A stretch of 64,000 nt of DNA from Blastococcus sp. TF02A-35. GTDB lineage: Bacteria > Actinomycetota > Actinomycetes > Mycobacteriales > Geodermatophilaceae. Each line of letters starts with the position of its first letter. The first letter of the stretch is position 1. Under the pieces are notes generated by a model that saw only the letters and a list, made by a program, of their open reading frames with translations, searched no databases and was not told where the DNA came from. Positions 1 through 8,789 of this stretch are shown here, piece by piece. The position numbers and the translations under genes are program-made. The stretch is taken from NCBI RefSeq assembly GCF_004571075.1, contig NZ_SPQP01000004.1, positions 95,610-159,609 on the forward strand. The letters run 5' to 3'.

Positions 1-509
1 GTCACGCCCTGGAAGCCGAGGAACAGCGCCAGGGTGACCACGAACGACGGGATCCCGATCAGCGCGACCAGGAGGCCGGTGAGCAGCCCGATGAGGGCAC
101 CGGCGACCACCGCGCCCAGGACGGCGACGTACCAGGGCGCACCCTGCTCGGCGAGCAGCTGGGCCATGACGGCCGCGCACACACCGCTGACCACACCGGC
201 GGACAGGTCGATGTCGCCGAGCAGCAGCACGAAGACCAGGCCCATCGCCAGGAGCGTGATCGGCGCGGCCTGCACCAGCAGGTTGGCGATGTTGATCGGC
301 TTGAGGAAGGTCTCGGGCCGCAGCGCGAAGAACAGCAGCGTCAGCGCGACGATGCCGAAGATCGCGGGCAGGGCGCCGAGGTCGCCACCCTTGATCTTGT
401 TGAGGTAGCTCCGCGCGACGCCGGCGACGGAGTCCTCGGCGCGGTCGTTCTCGAACCCGGCCGGTGCCGCGCCGCCCGGCTGGGCGGCGGTGGTGGTGGA
501 CGTGGTCAT
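1..509 (-). CDS. Sugar ABC transporter permease (xylose/ribose type), N-terminal part
   Basis: Reading the minus strand from ATG at 509 gives 169 residues that run off the left window edge. After a hydrophilic N-terminus of about 45 residues come hydrophobic helices, with LLLGDIDLSAGVVSG, a hallmark of the XylH/RbsC/MmsB permease family (BPD_transp_2). These proteins form the membrane channel of CUT2-type sugar importers. The ATG shares one base with the TGA of the ATPase gene (TGATG), so translation is coupled. With the ATPase and the XylF-like binding protein upstream it forms a binding protein-ATPase-permease operon. Substrate is inferred as xylose or another monosaccharide. The gene is partial only because of the window edge. 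Confidence 0.9.
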   Translation of the reverse strand, partial: MTTSTTTAAQPGGAAPAGFENDRAEDSVAGVARSYLNKIKGGDLGALPAIFGIVALTLLFFALRPETFLKPINIANLLVQAAPITLLAMGLVFVLLLGDIDLSAGVVSGVCAAVMAQLLAEQGAPWYVAVLGAVVAGALIGLLTGLLVALIGIPSFVVTLALFLGFQGV

Positions 510-1306
510 CAGATGACCCCCTCGGCGACGGCGGGCGCGATGCCGAGATCGCCGGAGCGCCCCGCGGTGATGAGTTCGATGACCTGCGGCCGGTCGACGG
601 TGCTGATCGGCACGTCGGCGGCGATGCGGCCCAGGTAGAGCGCGGCCACCCGGTCGGCGACCTCGAAGACGTCGACCATGTTGTGGCTGATGAAGACGAC
701 GGCGTGGCCGGTGTCGGCCAGCCGGCGCACGAGGTCGAGCACCTGGCGTGTCTGGGCGACGCCGAGGGCGGCCGTGGGCTCGTCGAGGATGACGACCTTG
801 GACTCCCAGAGCACCGCCTTGGCGATGGCGACGGTCTGCCGCTGCCCGCCGGAGAGGCTGGAGACCAGCTGCCGGACGGACTTCAGGGTCCGCACGGAGA
901 GCTTGGCGAGGGTGTCGCGGGCGGCCTGCTCCATCGAGGCCTCGTCGAGCAGGATGCCCCGCTTGCGCTCGCGGCCGAGGAACATGTTCTGGACGACGTC
1001 GAGGTTGTCGGCCAGCGCGAGGTCCTGGTAGACGACCTCGATGCCGAGGGCGGCGGAGTCGCGCGGGCCGGAGATGTCGACGGGCTTGCCGTCGAACAGG
1101 ATCTGACCGCCGTCGATCGGGTGGATGCCCGCGATGGACTTGATCAGCGTGCTCTTGCCGGCACCGTTGTCACCGACGAGCGCGGTGACCTTGCCGGGGT
1201 AGACCTTGAGGTCCACACCGTGGAGGACCTGGATGGCGCCGAAGCTCTTGTCGACGCCGCGGAGCTCGAGGATCGGGGTCCCGTCCTCCGGCTGCGGCAC
1301 GCTCAC
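509..1306 (-). CDS. Sugar ABC transporter ATP-binding protein
   Basis: A 265-residue cytoplasmic ATPase that powers sugar import. Walker A GDNGAGKST is at residues 45-53, the signature LSGGQ at about 151-155, and Walker B VVILDEP at about 171-177, followed by the H-loop region VFISHN. XylG/MglA/RbsA proteins normally carry two such domains (about 500 residues). This one has a single domain, like FrcA-type ATPases, so it presumably works as a homodimer. The stop overlaps the permease start by one base. The binding-protein gene lies upstream, separated by a strong hairpin. Family is sure; the sugar is inferred from the XylF-like partner. Confidence 0.93.
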   Translation of the reverse strand: MSVPQPEDGTPILELRGVDKSFGAIQVLHGVDLKVYPGKVTALVGDNGAGKSTLIKSIAGIHPIDGGQILFDGKPVDISGPRDSAALGIEVVYQDLALADNLDVVQNMFLGRERKRGILLDEASMEQAARDTLAKLSVRTLKSVRQLVSSLSGGQRQTVAIAKAVLWESKVVILDEPTAALGVAQTRQVLDLVRRLADTGHAVVFISHNMVDVFEVADRVAALYLGRIAADVPISTVDRPQVIELITAGRSGDLGIAPAVAEGVI

Positions 1307-1338
1307 GAGGCTTCCTTCCTAGGACGAAGAAGCCGAAC

Positions 1339-1368
1339 GGGGCGCCCTCCGGATGCGGAGGGCGCCCC
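1339..1368 (-). terminator. Intra-operon hairpin after the binding-protein gene
   Basis: A perfect inverted repeat with 13-bp GC-rich arms (1339-1351 and 1356-1368) around a GATG loop lies between the binding-protein stop (1380) and the ATPase start (1306). There is no T-run. In sugar ABC operons such hairpins commonly stabilise or partly terminate the transcript, giving much more binding protein than transporter. That role is inferred. Confidence 0.7.
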
Positions 1369-1379
1369 GACGGTAGGGG

Positions 1380-2465
1380 TTAGGAGATGCCGAGCTCGGT
1401 GCAGGCGGCGGCGAACTCGCCGGTGCACAGCTCCTCGGCCGTCACCTGGCCGTCGTCGACGACGTCCTTGACGTTGTCACGGGTGATGGTGACCGGGTCG
1501 AGCAGCACGGACGGCACCTGGCGGTTGCCCTCGGTGTCCTCGGCCTCGCCGTTGGTCTCGGCCTCCTCGCCGTTGATGAGCGCGATGGCGAGCTCGGCGA
1601 GGGCGTTGGCCTCCTGCTTGGCCGACTTGTAGACGGTCATGCACTGGTTGCCGGCGAGGATGTTCTGCAGACCCTCGACGGAGGCGTCCTGACCGGTCAC
1701 CGGCACGCCGGTCTGGCCGTTGCGGGCCAGGATCTGGATGACCGCGTTGGCCAGCGTGTCGTTGGCCGCGAGCACACCCTGGATGTTGCCGCCGTTCTGG
1801 GTGTACATCTGCTCGAAGATCGTCGCGGCGGTGTCCGGCTCCCAGCCCGGGACGGCCTGCTCGGCCACCTGGGTGTACTGGGTCATCTCGTCGAGGACCT
1901 CGTGCGCGCCCTCGGAGAACAGGGTGGCGTTGTTGTCGTCCGGCGAGCCGTTGAGGAAGGCGATGTTCGCCGGCTCCTCGCCGAGGCAGTCGGCCAGGCC
2001 CTGGCCCTGCAGGCGGCCGACCTCGGTGTTGTCGTAGGAGACGTAGTACTCGGCCGAGCCGCCCAGGGTGAGGCGGTCGTAGTCGATGGTCGACACGCCC
2101 TGCGAGGCGGCCTGCTCCTGGATCTGCGCGCCCGAGGCGGAGTCGAGGTTGGTGATCGCGAGGACGGTGACGCCCTCGGTGATCATCTGCTCGGCGATCG
2201 TGGCCATCCGCTGGGCGTCGCCCTCGGCGTTCTGGATCACGTACTCCACGCCGGCCTCCTTGAAGGCCGCCTCGAGCAGCGGGCGGTCCGCGCTCTCCCA
2301 GCGGGGCGAGGACTCGGTGTCGGGGAGGATGACCCCGACCTTGCCTTCGGCGGAGCTGCCGCCGCCACCGTTCCCACCGTCGCTGTCGGAGCCACCGCCG
2401 CAAGCGGCCAGACCGAACACCAGACCGGCGGCGATCGCCGTCGTCACTGTGCGCCGTCGCACCAT
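1380..2465 (-). CDS. Sugar ABC transporter substrate-binding lipoprotein (XylF-like)
   Basis: A 361-residue secreted lipoprotein. The N-terminus has a basic MVRRR, a hydrophobic stretch and the lipobox LAAC, then a Gly/Ser-rich linker. The rest is a periplasmic-binding-protein type I fold (Peripla_BP_4). Segments such as QNAEGDAQRMATIAEQMI and VSYDNTEVGRLQGQGL match D-xylose-binding proteins of the XylF type. ATG 2465 was chosen because it gives a compact signal peptide; ATG 2480 (5 residues longer) is also possible, and no strong ribosome site decides. It captures sugar outside the membrane and delivers it to the downstream permease. Xylose is the likely but unproven ligand. Confidence 0.9.
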   Translation of the reverse strand: MVRRRTVTTAIAAGLVFGLAACGGGSDSDGGNGGGGSSAEGKVGVILPDTESSPRWESADRPLLEAAFKEAGVEYVIQNAEGDAQRMATIAEQMITEGVTVLAITNLDSASGAQIQEQAASQGVSTIDYDRLTLGGSAEYYVSYDNTEVGRLQGQGLADCLGEEPANIAFLNGSPDDNNATLFSEGAHEVLDEMTQYTQVAEQAVPGWEPDTAATIFEQMYTQNGGNIQGVLAANDTLANAVIQILARNGQTGVPVTGQDASVEGLQNILAGNQCMTVYKSAKQEANALAELAIALINGEEAETNGEAEDTEGNRQVPSVLLDPVTITRDNVKDVVDDGQVTAEELCTGEFAAACTELGIS

Positions 2466-2619
2466 GAGGGGACCTGCCATTTCGTTGGGGTTACAGAGAA
2501 ATTCCGGCGGCACATCTTGCGCGCCCCTCCGCAGTGGCCGCAACCACACCCCTGCCCCGTTGCCGGACCGTGATCCGGAACCCCCTCGAACGGGGGGCGG
2601 TGCCGCGCTTGGCCGTCCG

Positions 2620-2635
2620 GTTACCGACGGGTAAC
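2620..2635. promoter_or_regulatory. Palindromic operator candidate in front of fadA
   Basis: GTTACC-GACG-GGTAAC is a perfect 6-bp-arm inverted repeat 52 bp upstream of the fadA start, in the region shared with the divergent sugar-binding-protein gene. Its form resembles TetR-family operators found before actinobacterial fatty-acid genes. The cognate regulator is not identified here. Confidence 0.5.
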
Positions 2636-2686
2636 TTGAACCCGCCGGGCCCTGCCGGGCCTGGACTCGAAAGCTGCGGAGGTTCT

Positions 2687-3910
2687 GTGTCCCAGGAAGA
2701 TCGACGGCCACGCTCGCTGCGTGAGGTCGTCTTCGTCGACGGCGTGCGCACCCCCTTCGGCAAGGCCGGCCCGAGGGGCATCTACGCCGAGACGCGCGCC
2801 GACGACCTCGTCGTGCGCTGCATCCGCGAGCTGCTGCGCCGCAACCCGGAGCTGCCCGCCGACCGCGTCGACGAGGTGGCCATCGCCGCCACCACCCAGA
2901 TCGGCGACCAGGGCCTGACCCTGGGCCGCACGGCCGCGCTGCTGGCCGGGCTGCCGAAGACGGTCCCCGGCTACTCGATCGACCGGATGTGCGCCGGCGC
3001 CATGACCGCGGTGACCACCACCGCGTCCGGCATCGCCTTCGGCGCCTACGACGTCGCCATCGCCGGCGGTGTCGAGCACATGGGCAACCACCCCATGGGC
3101 GAGGGCGTGGACCCCAACCCCCGCATCATCAGCGAGAAGCTGGTCGACCCGTCCGCCCTGGTCATGGGCTCCACCGCGGAGAACCTGCACGACCGGTTCC
3201 CGCACCTGACCAAGGAGCGCGCCGACGCGTTCGCGCTGGCCAGCCAGCAGAAGTACGCCAAGGCCGTCGCCAACGGGCAGATCGGCCCGGAGCTGGTCAC
3301 GATGGCGACCCGCTCGAAGGAGAACGGCTGGGGCGTGGCGACGGTCGACGAGCCGCCGCGGCCGCAGACGACCCTCGAGGGCCTGGCCACGCTGAAGACC
3401 CCGTTCCGCCCGCACGGGCACGTGACCGCCGGCAACGCCGCCGGCCTGAACGACGGCGCCACCGGCTGCCTGCTCGCCGCCGAGGACGTCGCCCAGGAGC
3501 TGGGCCTGAACATCGGCATGCGCCTGGTCGGCTACGGCTTCGCCGGCGTCGAGCCCGAGGTCATGGGCATCGGCCCGGTGCCCTCCACGGAGAAGGCGCT
3601 GGCCCGCACCGGCCTGTCGATCGAGGACATCGGCCTGTTCGAGCTGAACGAGGCCTTCGCCATCCAGGTGCTGGCCTTCCTCGACCACTTCGGCATCGCC
3701 GACGACGACGAGCGCGTCAACCCCTGGGGCGGCGCCATCGCCGTCGGCCACCCGCTGGCCTCTTCCGGCGTCCGCCTGATGACCCAGCTGTCCCGCCAGT
3801 TCGCCGAGCGCCCCGACGTCCGCTACGGCCTCACCGCCATGTGCGTGGGCCTGGGCATGGGCGCCACCGTGATCTGGGAGAACCCGAACTGGGAGGGCTC
3901 CACCAAGTGA
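2687..3910 (+). CDS. fadA: Acetyl-CoA C-acyltransferase (thiolase)
   Basis: A 407-residue thiolase catalysing the last step of beta-oxidation, cleaving 3-ketoacyl-CoA with CoA to give acetyl-CoA. The acylated cysteine lies in SIDRMCAGAMTAV (about Cys102). GHPLASSGVR holds the catalytic histidine, and MCVGLGMG near the C-terminus holds the second cysteine. The GTG start at 2687 is preceded by GGAGG at 2678-2682 and fits the family's N-terminus (LREVVFVDGVRTPFG); the open frame extends further upstream but without homology. It overlaps the fadB-like gene by four bases (GTGA), the usual partner in an FadA-FadB complex (compare M. tuberculosis Rv0859/Rv0860). Confidence 0.95.
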   Translation: MSQEDRRPRSLREVVFVDGVRTPFGKAGPRGIYAETRADDLVVRCIRELLRRNPELPADRVDEVAIAATTQIGDQGLTLGRTAALLAGLPKTVPGYSIDRMCAGAMTAVTTTASGIAFGAYDVAIAGGVEHMGNHPMGEGVDPNPRIISEKLVDPSALVMGSTAENLHDRFPHLTKERADAFALASQQKYAKAVANGQIGPELVTMATRSKENGWGVATVDEPPRPQTTLEGLATLKTPFRPHGHVTAGNAAGLNDGATGCLLAAEDVAQELGLNIGMRLVGYGFAGVEPEVMGIGPVPSTEKALARTGLSIEDIGLFELNEAFAIQVLAFLDHFGIADDDERVNPWGGAIAVGHPLASSGVRLMTQLSRQFAERPDVRYGLTAMCVGLGMGATVIWENPNWEGSTK

Positions 3911-5994
3911 CCACCGCTGTGTTCGAGAACGAGGTCGTCACCGAGGCGAAGGTCCGCTACCTGAGCCTCCCCGGCCTGTCGGGCGAGTTCGCCCTCATCA
4001 CCATCGACAACGGGCACGACCACACCCGTCCGTCGACCTTCGGCCCCGGCGGGCTGGCCTCCCTGGACGCCGCCCTGGACGAGATCGCCGCCCACTCCCC
4101 CGCCCCCGCGGCGATCGGCGTGACCGGCAAGCCGTTCATCTTCGCCGTCGGCGCGGACCTCTCCGGTGTGCCGTCGGTGACCGACGCCGCCGCGGCGCGG
4201 GAGATCGCCGAGACCGGGCACCGGGTGTTCCGCCGGCTGAAGGACTCGTCGGTCCCGACGTTCGCCTTCGTCAACGGCGTGGCGCTCGGCGGCGGCCTCG
4301 AGCTGGCGCTGCACTGCCACTACCGGACCATCAGCGGCGGCGCCGCCGTCGCCTTCCCCGAGGCGTTCCTCGGGCTGGTCCCCGGCTGGGGCGGCACGCA
4401 GCTGCTGCCGAACCTGATCGGCATCGACCCGGCCGTCACGGTCATCGTCGAGAACGCCCTGGCGCAGAACAAGATGACCCCGGCGCCGAAGGCAGCGAAG
4501 CTGGGCATCGCCGACGCGCTCTTCGAGCCGGCCGACTTCCTGGAGCGCTCGCTCGAGTGGGCCGTGGGCGTGCTCGGCGGCTCGGTGACGGTCACCCGCC
4601 CCGAGGTGGACCGCTCGGCGTGGGACGACGCGATCGCCCGCGCGCGTGGCGTCGTCGCCGCGCGCACCCGCAACGCCTCCCCCGGCGCCGTCCGGTCGGT
4701 GGACCTGCTCGACCTGGCCCGGGCCGGCGTCGAGGGCGAGGCGTTCACCGCCGGCACCGCCGCGGAGGACGACGCGCTCACCGAGCTGCTGATGAGCGAC
4801 CCGCTGCGGGCCTCGCTCTACTCCTTCGACCTGGTGAACAAGCGGGCCAAGCGGCCGGCCGGCGCGCCGGACAAGTCGCTGGCCCGCAAGGTCACCAAGG
4901 TCGGCGTCGTCGGGGCCGGGCTCATGGCCTCGCAGCTGGCGATGCTGTTCGTGCGGCAGCTGAAGGTGCCGGTCGTGCTGACCGACATCGACCAGGCCCG
5001 CGTCGACAAGGGCGTGGCCTACGTGCACGGCGAGCTGGACAAGCTGGCCCAGCGCGGCCGGCTCAACCAGGACAAGCTCAACCAGCTCAAGGGCCTGGTC
5101 ACCGGCTCGCTGTCCAAGGACGTCTTCGCCGACGCCGACCTCGTCATCGAGGCCGTGTTCGAGGAGATGTCGGTCAAGCAGCAGGTGTTCGCCGAGGTGG
5201 AGGCGATCGTCTCCCCCGAGTGCGTCCTGGCGACCAACACCTCGGCGCTGTCGGTGACCGAGATGGCCTCCAAGCTCGAGCACCCCGAGCGCGTGGTCGG
5301 CCTGCACTTCTTCAACCCGGTCGCCGTCCTCCCGCTGCTGGAGGTCGTGCGCGCCGAGCAGACCGACGACGCGTCGCTGGCCACCGCCTTCGCCGTCGGC
5401 AGGTCGCTGAAGAAGAGCTGCGTGCTGGTCGCAGACGCCCCGGCGTTCGTGGTCAACCGCCTGCTCACCCGCTTCCTCGGCGAGGTCACCGCGGCCGTGG
5501 AGCAGGGCACGCCGGTCGAGGTGGCCGAGCGCGCCCTCGACCCGCTCGGCCTGCCGATGACGCCGTTCGAGCTGCTGTCGCTCGTCGGCCCGGCGGTCGC
5601 GCTGCACGTGGCCGAGCGCATGCACGAGGCCTTCCCCGACCGGTTCGCCGTCGGCGAGGGGCTCAAGCGGATCGTGGAGCTGGGCAAGGCCAGCGTCTTC
5701 TCGGAGCCGGGCGTCGTCGACCCCGAGCTCGCCGAGGCGTTCACCGGCGACTCCCCGCTCACCGCCGAGCAGGTGCACGACCGGGCGGTCGAGGCGCTGG
5801 CGCAGGAGATCCGGCTGATGCTGGACGAGGGCGTCGTGCAGGCGGCGCAGGACATCGACCTGTGCATGATCCTCGGCGCGGGCTGGCCGTTCTGGCTGGG
5901 TGGGATCACCGCCTACCTGGACCGCACCGGTGTCTCGGAGCGGGTGACCGGCTCCCGGTTCCTGCCGCAGGGTGTGGCCTCGCTGCCCGCGTAG
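3907..5994 (+). CDS. fadB: Multifunctional enoyl-CoA hydratase / 3-hydroxyacyl-CoA dehydrogenase
   Basis: A 695-residue FadB-type protein. Residues about 10-200 form the crotonase fold that hydrates enoyl-CoA (VALGGGLELALH). About 330-500 is the NAD-binding Rossmann domain (VGVVGAGLMASQLA). The remainder is the 3-hydroxyacyl-CoA dehydrogenase C-terminal domain (GLHFFNPVAVLPLLE with its active-site histidine). It converts enoyl-CoA to 3-ketoacyl-CoA, which the upstream thiolase cleaves. The GTG start lies inside the fadA stop (GTGA). Translational coupling supports a stoichiometric trifunctional complex. A strong hairpin ends the transcript. Confidence 0.95.
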   Translation: MTTAVFENEVVTEAKVRYLSLPGLSGEFALITIDNGHDHTRPSTFGPGGLASLDAALDEIAAHSPAPAAIGVTGKPFIFAVGADLSGVPSVTDAAAAREIAETGHRVFRRLKDSSVPTFAFVNGVALGGGLELALHCHYRTISGGAAVAFPEAFLGLVPGWGGTQLLPNLIGIDPAVTVIVENALAQNKMTPAPKAAKLGIADALFEPADFLERSLEWAVGVLGGSVTVTRPEVDRSAWDDAIARARGVVAARTRNASPGAVRSVDLLDLARAGVEGEAFTAGTAAEDDALTELLMSDPLRASLYSFDLVNKRAKRPAGAPDKSLARKVTKVGVVGAGLMASQLAMLFVRQLKVPVVLTDIDQARVDKGVAYVHGELDKLAQRGRLNQDKLNQLKGLVTGSLSKDVFADADLVIEAVFEEMSVKQQVFAEVEAIVSPECVLATNTSALSVTEMASKLEHPERVVGLHFFNPVAVLPLLEVVRAEQTDDASLATAFAVGRSLKKSCVLVADAPAFVVNRLLTRFLGEVTAAVEQGTPVEVAERALDPLGLPMTPFELLSLVGPAVALHVAERMHEAFPDRFAVGEGLKRIVELGKASVFSEPGVVDPELAEAFTGDSPLTAEQVHDRAVEALAQEIRLMLDEGVVQAAQDIDLCMILGAGWPFWLGGITAYLDRTGVSERVTGSRFLPQGVASLPA

Positions 5995-6010
5995 CGACCA
6001 CCTGACCACG

Positions 6011-6048
6011 ACGGCCCGGCCCCCTCAGCGTCGAGGGGACCGGGCCGT
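6011..6048. terminator. Bidirectional terminator between fadB and the thiamine-binding gene
   Basis: ACGGCCCGG(C)CCCCTC pairs with GAGGGG(A)CCGGGCCGT around a short loop. It sits between two genes that converge at 5994 and 6065, so it probably ends both transcripts. There is no long T-run, as usual in high-GC actinobacteria. Confidence 0.8.
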
Positions 6049-6064
6049 TCGTCGTCCTGGGGGT

Positions 6065-6349
6065 TCAGCGGAACTTGCTGGTGAGGCTGTCCATCGTGCG
6101 GTTCACCGAGGCGACCTTGATGTGCGAGAGGCCCGCGTTCGCGCCGGCGGCGAGCATGGCCTCGTGCGCGGCCCGCAGCGTCGCCCACACCTCGTCGGCC
6201 TCGCCCTCGAGCGTGGTGCCCAGCGCCCCGACCTCGTAGCGCAGCCCCGACGCCTGGATCACCGCGATCGCGGCCTCCACGTGCGCGTGCGGGTTCTCCT
6301 CGGTCCCCGGCGGCGACGGCGCCACCTGGATCTCCGCGATCACCGTCAC
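6065..6349 (-). CDS. Thiamine-binding protein, MTH1187/YkoF-like (DUF77)
   Basis: A 94-residue protein with the pattern of the MTH1187 family: an N-terminal beta strand ([11 protein letters not shown]), [31 protein letters not shown] and [18 protein letters not shown]. Family members are small ferredoxin-like-fold proteins shown or proposed to bind thiamine. The GTG start at 6349 overlaps the dxs stop (GTGA), so it is made together with DXS, a thiamine-diphosphate enzyme. That suggests cofactor supply or buffering for DXS; the role is inferred. Confidence 0.85.
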   Translation of the reverse strand: MTVIAEIQVAPSPPGTEENPHAHVEAAIAVIQASGLRYEVGALGTTLEGEADEVWATLRAAHEAMLAAGANAGLSHIKVASVNRTMDSLTSKFR

Positions 6350-8262
6350 TGCTGGGCTCCGTCGACCGGCTCGACGACGTGGTTGTCGGTGCGCTCGGCC
6401 AGCCGGGAGGTCCACTCCGCGATCCGGCGGGCGACGTCCTGCTCGGTGAGCCCGGCGTCGGCCAGCACCTGGCCCCGGCTGCCGTGCTCGAAGAACTCCT
6501 GCGGCAGGCCCAGCGTGCGCACCGGCACGTCGACGCCACGGTCCTGCAGCGCCTGGGTGAGCGTGGTGCCCGCTCCCCCGGCCCGGCCGCCGTCCTCGAC
6601 GGTGACCACGAGCCGGTACCCGGCCGCCAGGTCGAGCAGCTCCGGCGCGACCGGCAGCACCCAGCGGGGGTCGACGACGGTGACCCCGATGCCGTGGTCG
6701 GAGGCGCGCTCGGCGGCGGCCAGGCACGTCGGGACCATCGAGCCGACGGCGACCAGGAGCACGTCGCGCCGCTCGTCGCGGCGGAGCACGTCGACGGGGC
6801 CGCGCCGCTCCAGCGCCGGGATGTCGACCGGCGGCGCGCCCTTCGGGAAGCGGACGACGGTCGGCCCGTCGGTGACCGCGACCGACTCGCGCAGCGCCTC
6901 GCGCAGGGTCGGCTCGTCCCGCGGCGCGGCCAGCCGGATGCCCGGGACCACCGACAGGATCGACATGTCCCACATGCCGTTGTGCGAGGCGCCGTCCGTG
7001 CCGGTCACGCCCGCCCGGTCGAGCACCACGGTCACCGGCTGGCGGTGCAGCGCGACGTCCATGAGCAGCTGGTCGAACGCCCGGTTGAGGAACGTGGAGT
7101 AGACGGCGACGACGGGGTGCAGGCCGCCCATCGCCAGGCCCGCGGCCGAGGTGAGGGCGTGCTGCTCGGCGATGCCGACGTCGAAGGTCCGCTCGGGGAA
7201 CCGCTCGGCGAAGGCCGCCAGGCCGGTCGGGTGCAGCATCGCCGCGGTGATGGCGACGACGTCGGAGCGCTCGGACCCGATGCGCACCAGCTCGTCGGAG
7301 AACGCGGTCGTCCAGTCGCGGGCGGCCGCGACGCTCGCGCCGCTGTCGGGGTCGAAGACGCCGGTGGCGTGCCAGGCGTCGATCTGGTCGGTCTCGGCCG
7401 GCGGGTAGCCGAAGCCCTTGGTGGTGACGGCGTGCACGATCACCGGCCCGCCGAAGGACCGGGCGCGGCGCAGCGCGGACTCCATGACCTCGATGTCGTG
7501 ACCGTCGACCGGGCCGACGTACTTCATGCCGAGGTCCTCGAACATGCCCTGGGGCGACAGGACGTCCTTGAGGCCCTTCTTGATCGCGTGCAGCGCGTCG
7601 TACAGCGCCGAGCCGACGACCGGCGCCTTGTGCAGCGCCTGGCGGACCTGCAGCAGCGCGTTCTCGTAGCCGGGGCGCAGCCGCAGGGTGGCCAGCGCGT
7701 CGGCGACACCACCGATGGTCGGCGAGTAGGAGCGGCCGTTGTCGTTGACCACGATGACGACCGGGCGGTCCTGGGCGGCGGCGATGTTGTTCAGCGCCTC
7801 CCAGGCCATGCCGCCGGTGAGGGCGCCGTCGCCGATCACCGCGACGACGGGGCGCGTGTCGCCGCGCACGGCGTAGGCCTTGGCCAGCCCGTCGGCGTAG
7901 GACAGCGACGTCGAGGCGTGGCTGTTCTCCACCCAGTCGTGCTCGCTCTCCGCGCGGCTCGGGTAGCCGGAGAGGCCGCCGCGCTGGCGCAGGCGGTCGA
8001 AGCCCTCGACGCGGCCGGTGAGCATCTTGTGCACGTAGGCCTGGTGGCCGGTGTCGAAGACGATCGGCTCGCGCGGGGAGTCGAACACCCGGTGCAGGGC
8101 GATGGTGAGCTCGACGCAGCCCAGGTTGGGGCCGAGGTGGCCACCGGTCTTCGCCACGCTGGTGACCAGCGCGTCACGGATCTCCGCCGCGAGGGCGGGG
8201 AGCTGCTCGGCGGGGAGGGCCCGCAGGTCCTCCGGGCCTCGGAGCGATCGCAGGAGCGGCAC
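6346..8262 (-). CDS. dxs: 1-deoxy-D-xylulose-5-phosphate synthase
   Basis: A 638-residue thiamine-diphosphate enzyme that condenses pyruvate and glyceraldehyde 3-phosphate, the first step of the MEP isoprenoid pathway. Seen are [15 protein letters not shown] near the N-terminus, the ThDP/Mg motif [23 protein letters not shown], and the central catalytic-glutamate segment [17 protein letters not shown]; the transketolase C-terminal domain closes it. The GTG start at 8262 ([16 protein letters not shown]) has GAGAGGA upstream and matches the family N-terminus; a start at 8364 would add 34 unrelated residues. Downstream it is coupled to a thiamine-binding protein. Confidence 0.97.
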   Translation of the reverse strand: MPLLRSLRGPEDLRALPAEQLPALAAEIRDALVTSVAKTGGHLGPNLGCVELTIALHRVFDSPREPIVFDTGHQAYVHKMLTGRVEGFDRLRQRGGLSGYPSRAESEHDWVENSHASTSLSYADGLAKAYAVRGDTRPVVAVIGDGALTGGMAWEALNNIAAAQDRPVVIVVNDNGRSYSPTIGGVADALATLRLRPGYENALLQVRQALHKAPVVGSALYDALHAIKKGLKDVLSPQGMFEDLGMKYVGPVDGHDIEVMESALRRARSFGGPVIVHAVTTKGFGYPPAETDQIDAWHATGVFDPDSGASVAAARDWTTAFSDELVRIGSERSDVVAITAAMLHPTGLAAFAERFPERTFDVGIAEQHALTSAAGLAMGGLHPVVAVYSTFLNRAFDQLLMDVALHRQPVTVVLDRAGVTGTDGASHNGMWDMSILSVVPGIRLAAPRDEPTLREALRESVAVTDGPTVVRFPKGAPPVDIPALERRGPVDVLRRDERRDVLLVAVGSMVPTCLAAAERASDHGIGVTVVDPRWVLPVAPELLDLAAGYRLVVTVEDGGRAGGAGTTLTQALQDRGVDVPVRTLGLPQEFFEHGSRGQVLADAGLTEQDVARRIAEWTSRLAERTDNHVVEPVDGAQQ

Positions 8263-8368
8263 GGCTCGGCGGTGTCCTCTCTCCAGGGGCAGCGCGACCC
8301 GGACGCAGGCCGCCGGCCCACTGTAGTCGCGGAACCGGGGACGACCGGGGGCGATCACGATCACCCCG

Positions 8369-8737
8369 TCACAGACGGGGCACCCAGCGCTCCCCGCGGA
8401 GGGCGCCCCCGACCACCTCGACGCCCCGGGCGGCGGCCGCCAGCCGGGCGCCCTCCCGCTCGTAGGCCGCGATGGCCGCCTCGAGCGCGTCGGCCGGCAG
8501 CTGGTCGGCGAGCTCCACCCGCACGGTCCGCCACCCCGCGCGGGCCGCCTCCAGCCCGGCGGTCACGTGGTCGCCCGCGAAGCGGGCGAGCAGCACCGGG
8601 TAGCGGCGCAGCACCTCGTGCGCCCGGTAGTCCGGCGGCACCAGGTCGAAGAGCCAGGCGACGGCGGTGCGCTCCCAGTCGGGCGCGCCCGGCGGGCGCA
8701 CCTCCTCCGGCCACCCCGGCGGCACCGTTCCGTCCAC
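8369..8737 (-). CDS. Conserved actinobacterial protein of unknown function behind a LexA box
   Basis: A 122-residue soluble protein without a recognised catalytic motif. Its core [18 protein letters not shown] followed by [18 protein letters not shown] recurs, as I recall, in actinobacterial hypotheticals near dxs. The C-terminal half is a long Ala/Glu-rich helix. The GTG start at 8737 lies exactly six bases behind CAGAAT (8749-8744 on the minus strand), consistent with a leaderless promoter; ATG 8755 is an alternative but falls inside the SOS palindrome. The LexA box 22 bases upstream would cover the -35 region, so induction by DNA damage is predicted. Function unknown. Confidence 0.75.
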   Translation of the reverse strand: MDGTVPPGWPEEVRPPGAPDWERTAVAWLFDLVPPDYRAHEVLRRYPVLLARFAGDHVTAGLEAARAGWRTVRVELADQLPADALEAAIAAYEREGARLAAAARGVEVVGGALRGERWVPRL

Positions 8738-8750
8738 CCGGCCATTCTGC

Positions 8751-8782
8751 CCCATCCGTCGAACACCTGTTCGACGGATGGG
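8751..8782. promoter_or_regulatory. SOS (LexA) box inside a 15-bp-arm perfect palindrome
   Basis: The core TCGAAC-ACCT-GTTCGA (8759-8774) matches the actinobacterial LexA consensus TCGAAC-N4-GTTCGA exactly. Symmetry extends to 15-bp arms around CC. It lies just upstream of the small minus-strand gene that starts at 8737 and over the expected -35 region of its promoter. Without a T-run on either side it is less likely to be a terminator for the upstream DUF4177 gene. Confidence 0.85.
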
Positions 8783-8789
8783 GGGTGTG

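Noticed and set aside
3823..6009. Antisense frame of about 728 codons opposite fadB
   Set aside because: Composition is Gly/Arg/His/Asp-rich low complexity without motifs; the plus-strand fadB is unambiguous.
8751..8782. Palindrome as terminator of the DUF4177 gene
   Set aside because: It matches the LexA box exactly and lacks a T-run; a dual role cannot be excluded but regulation is the simpler reading.
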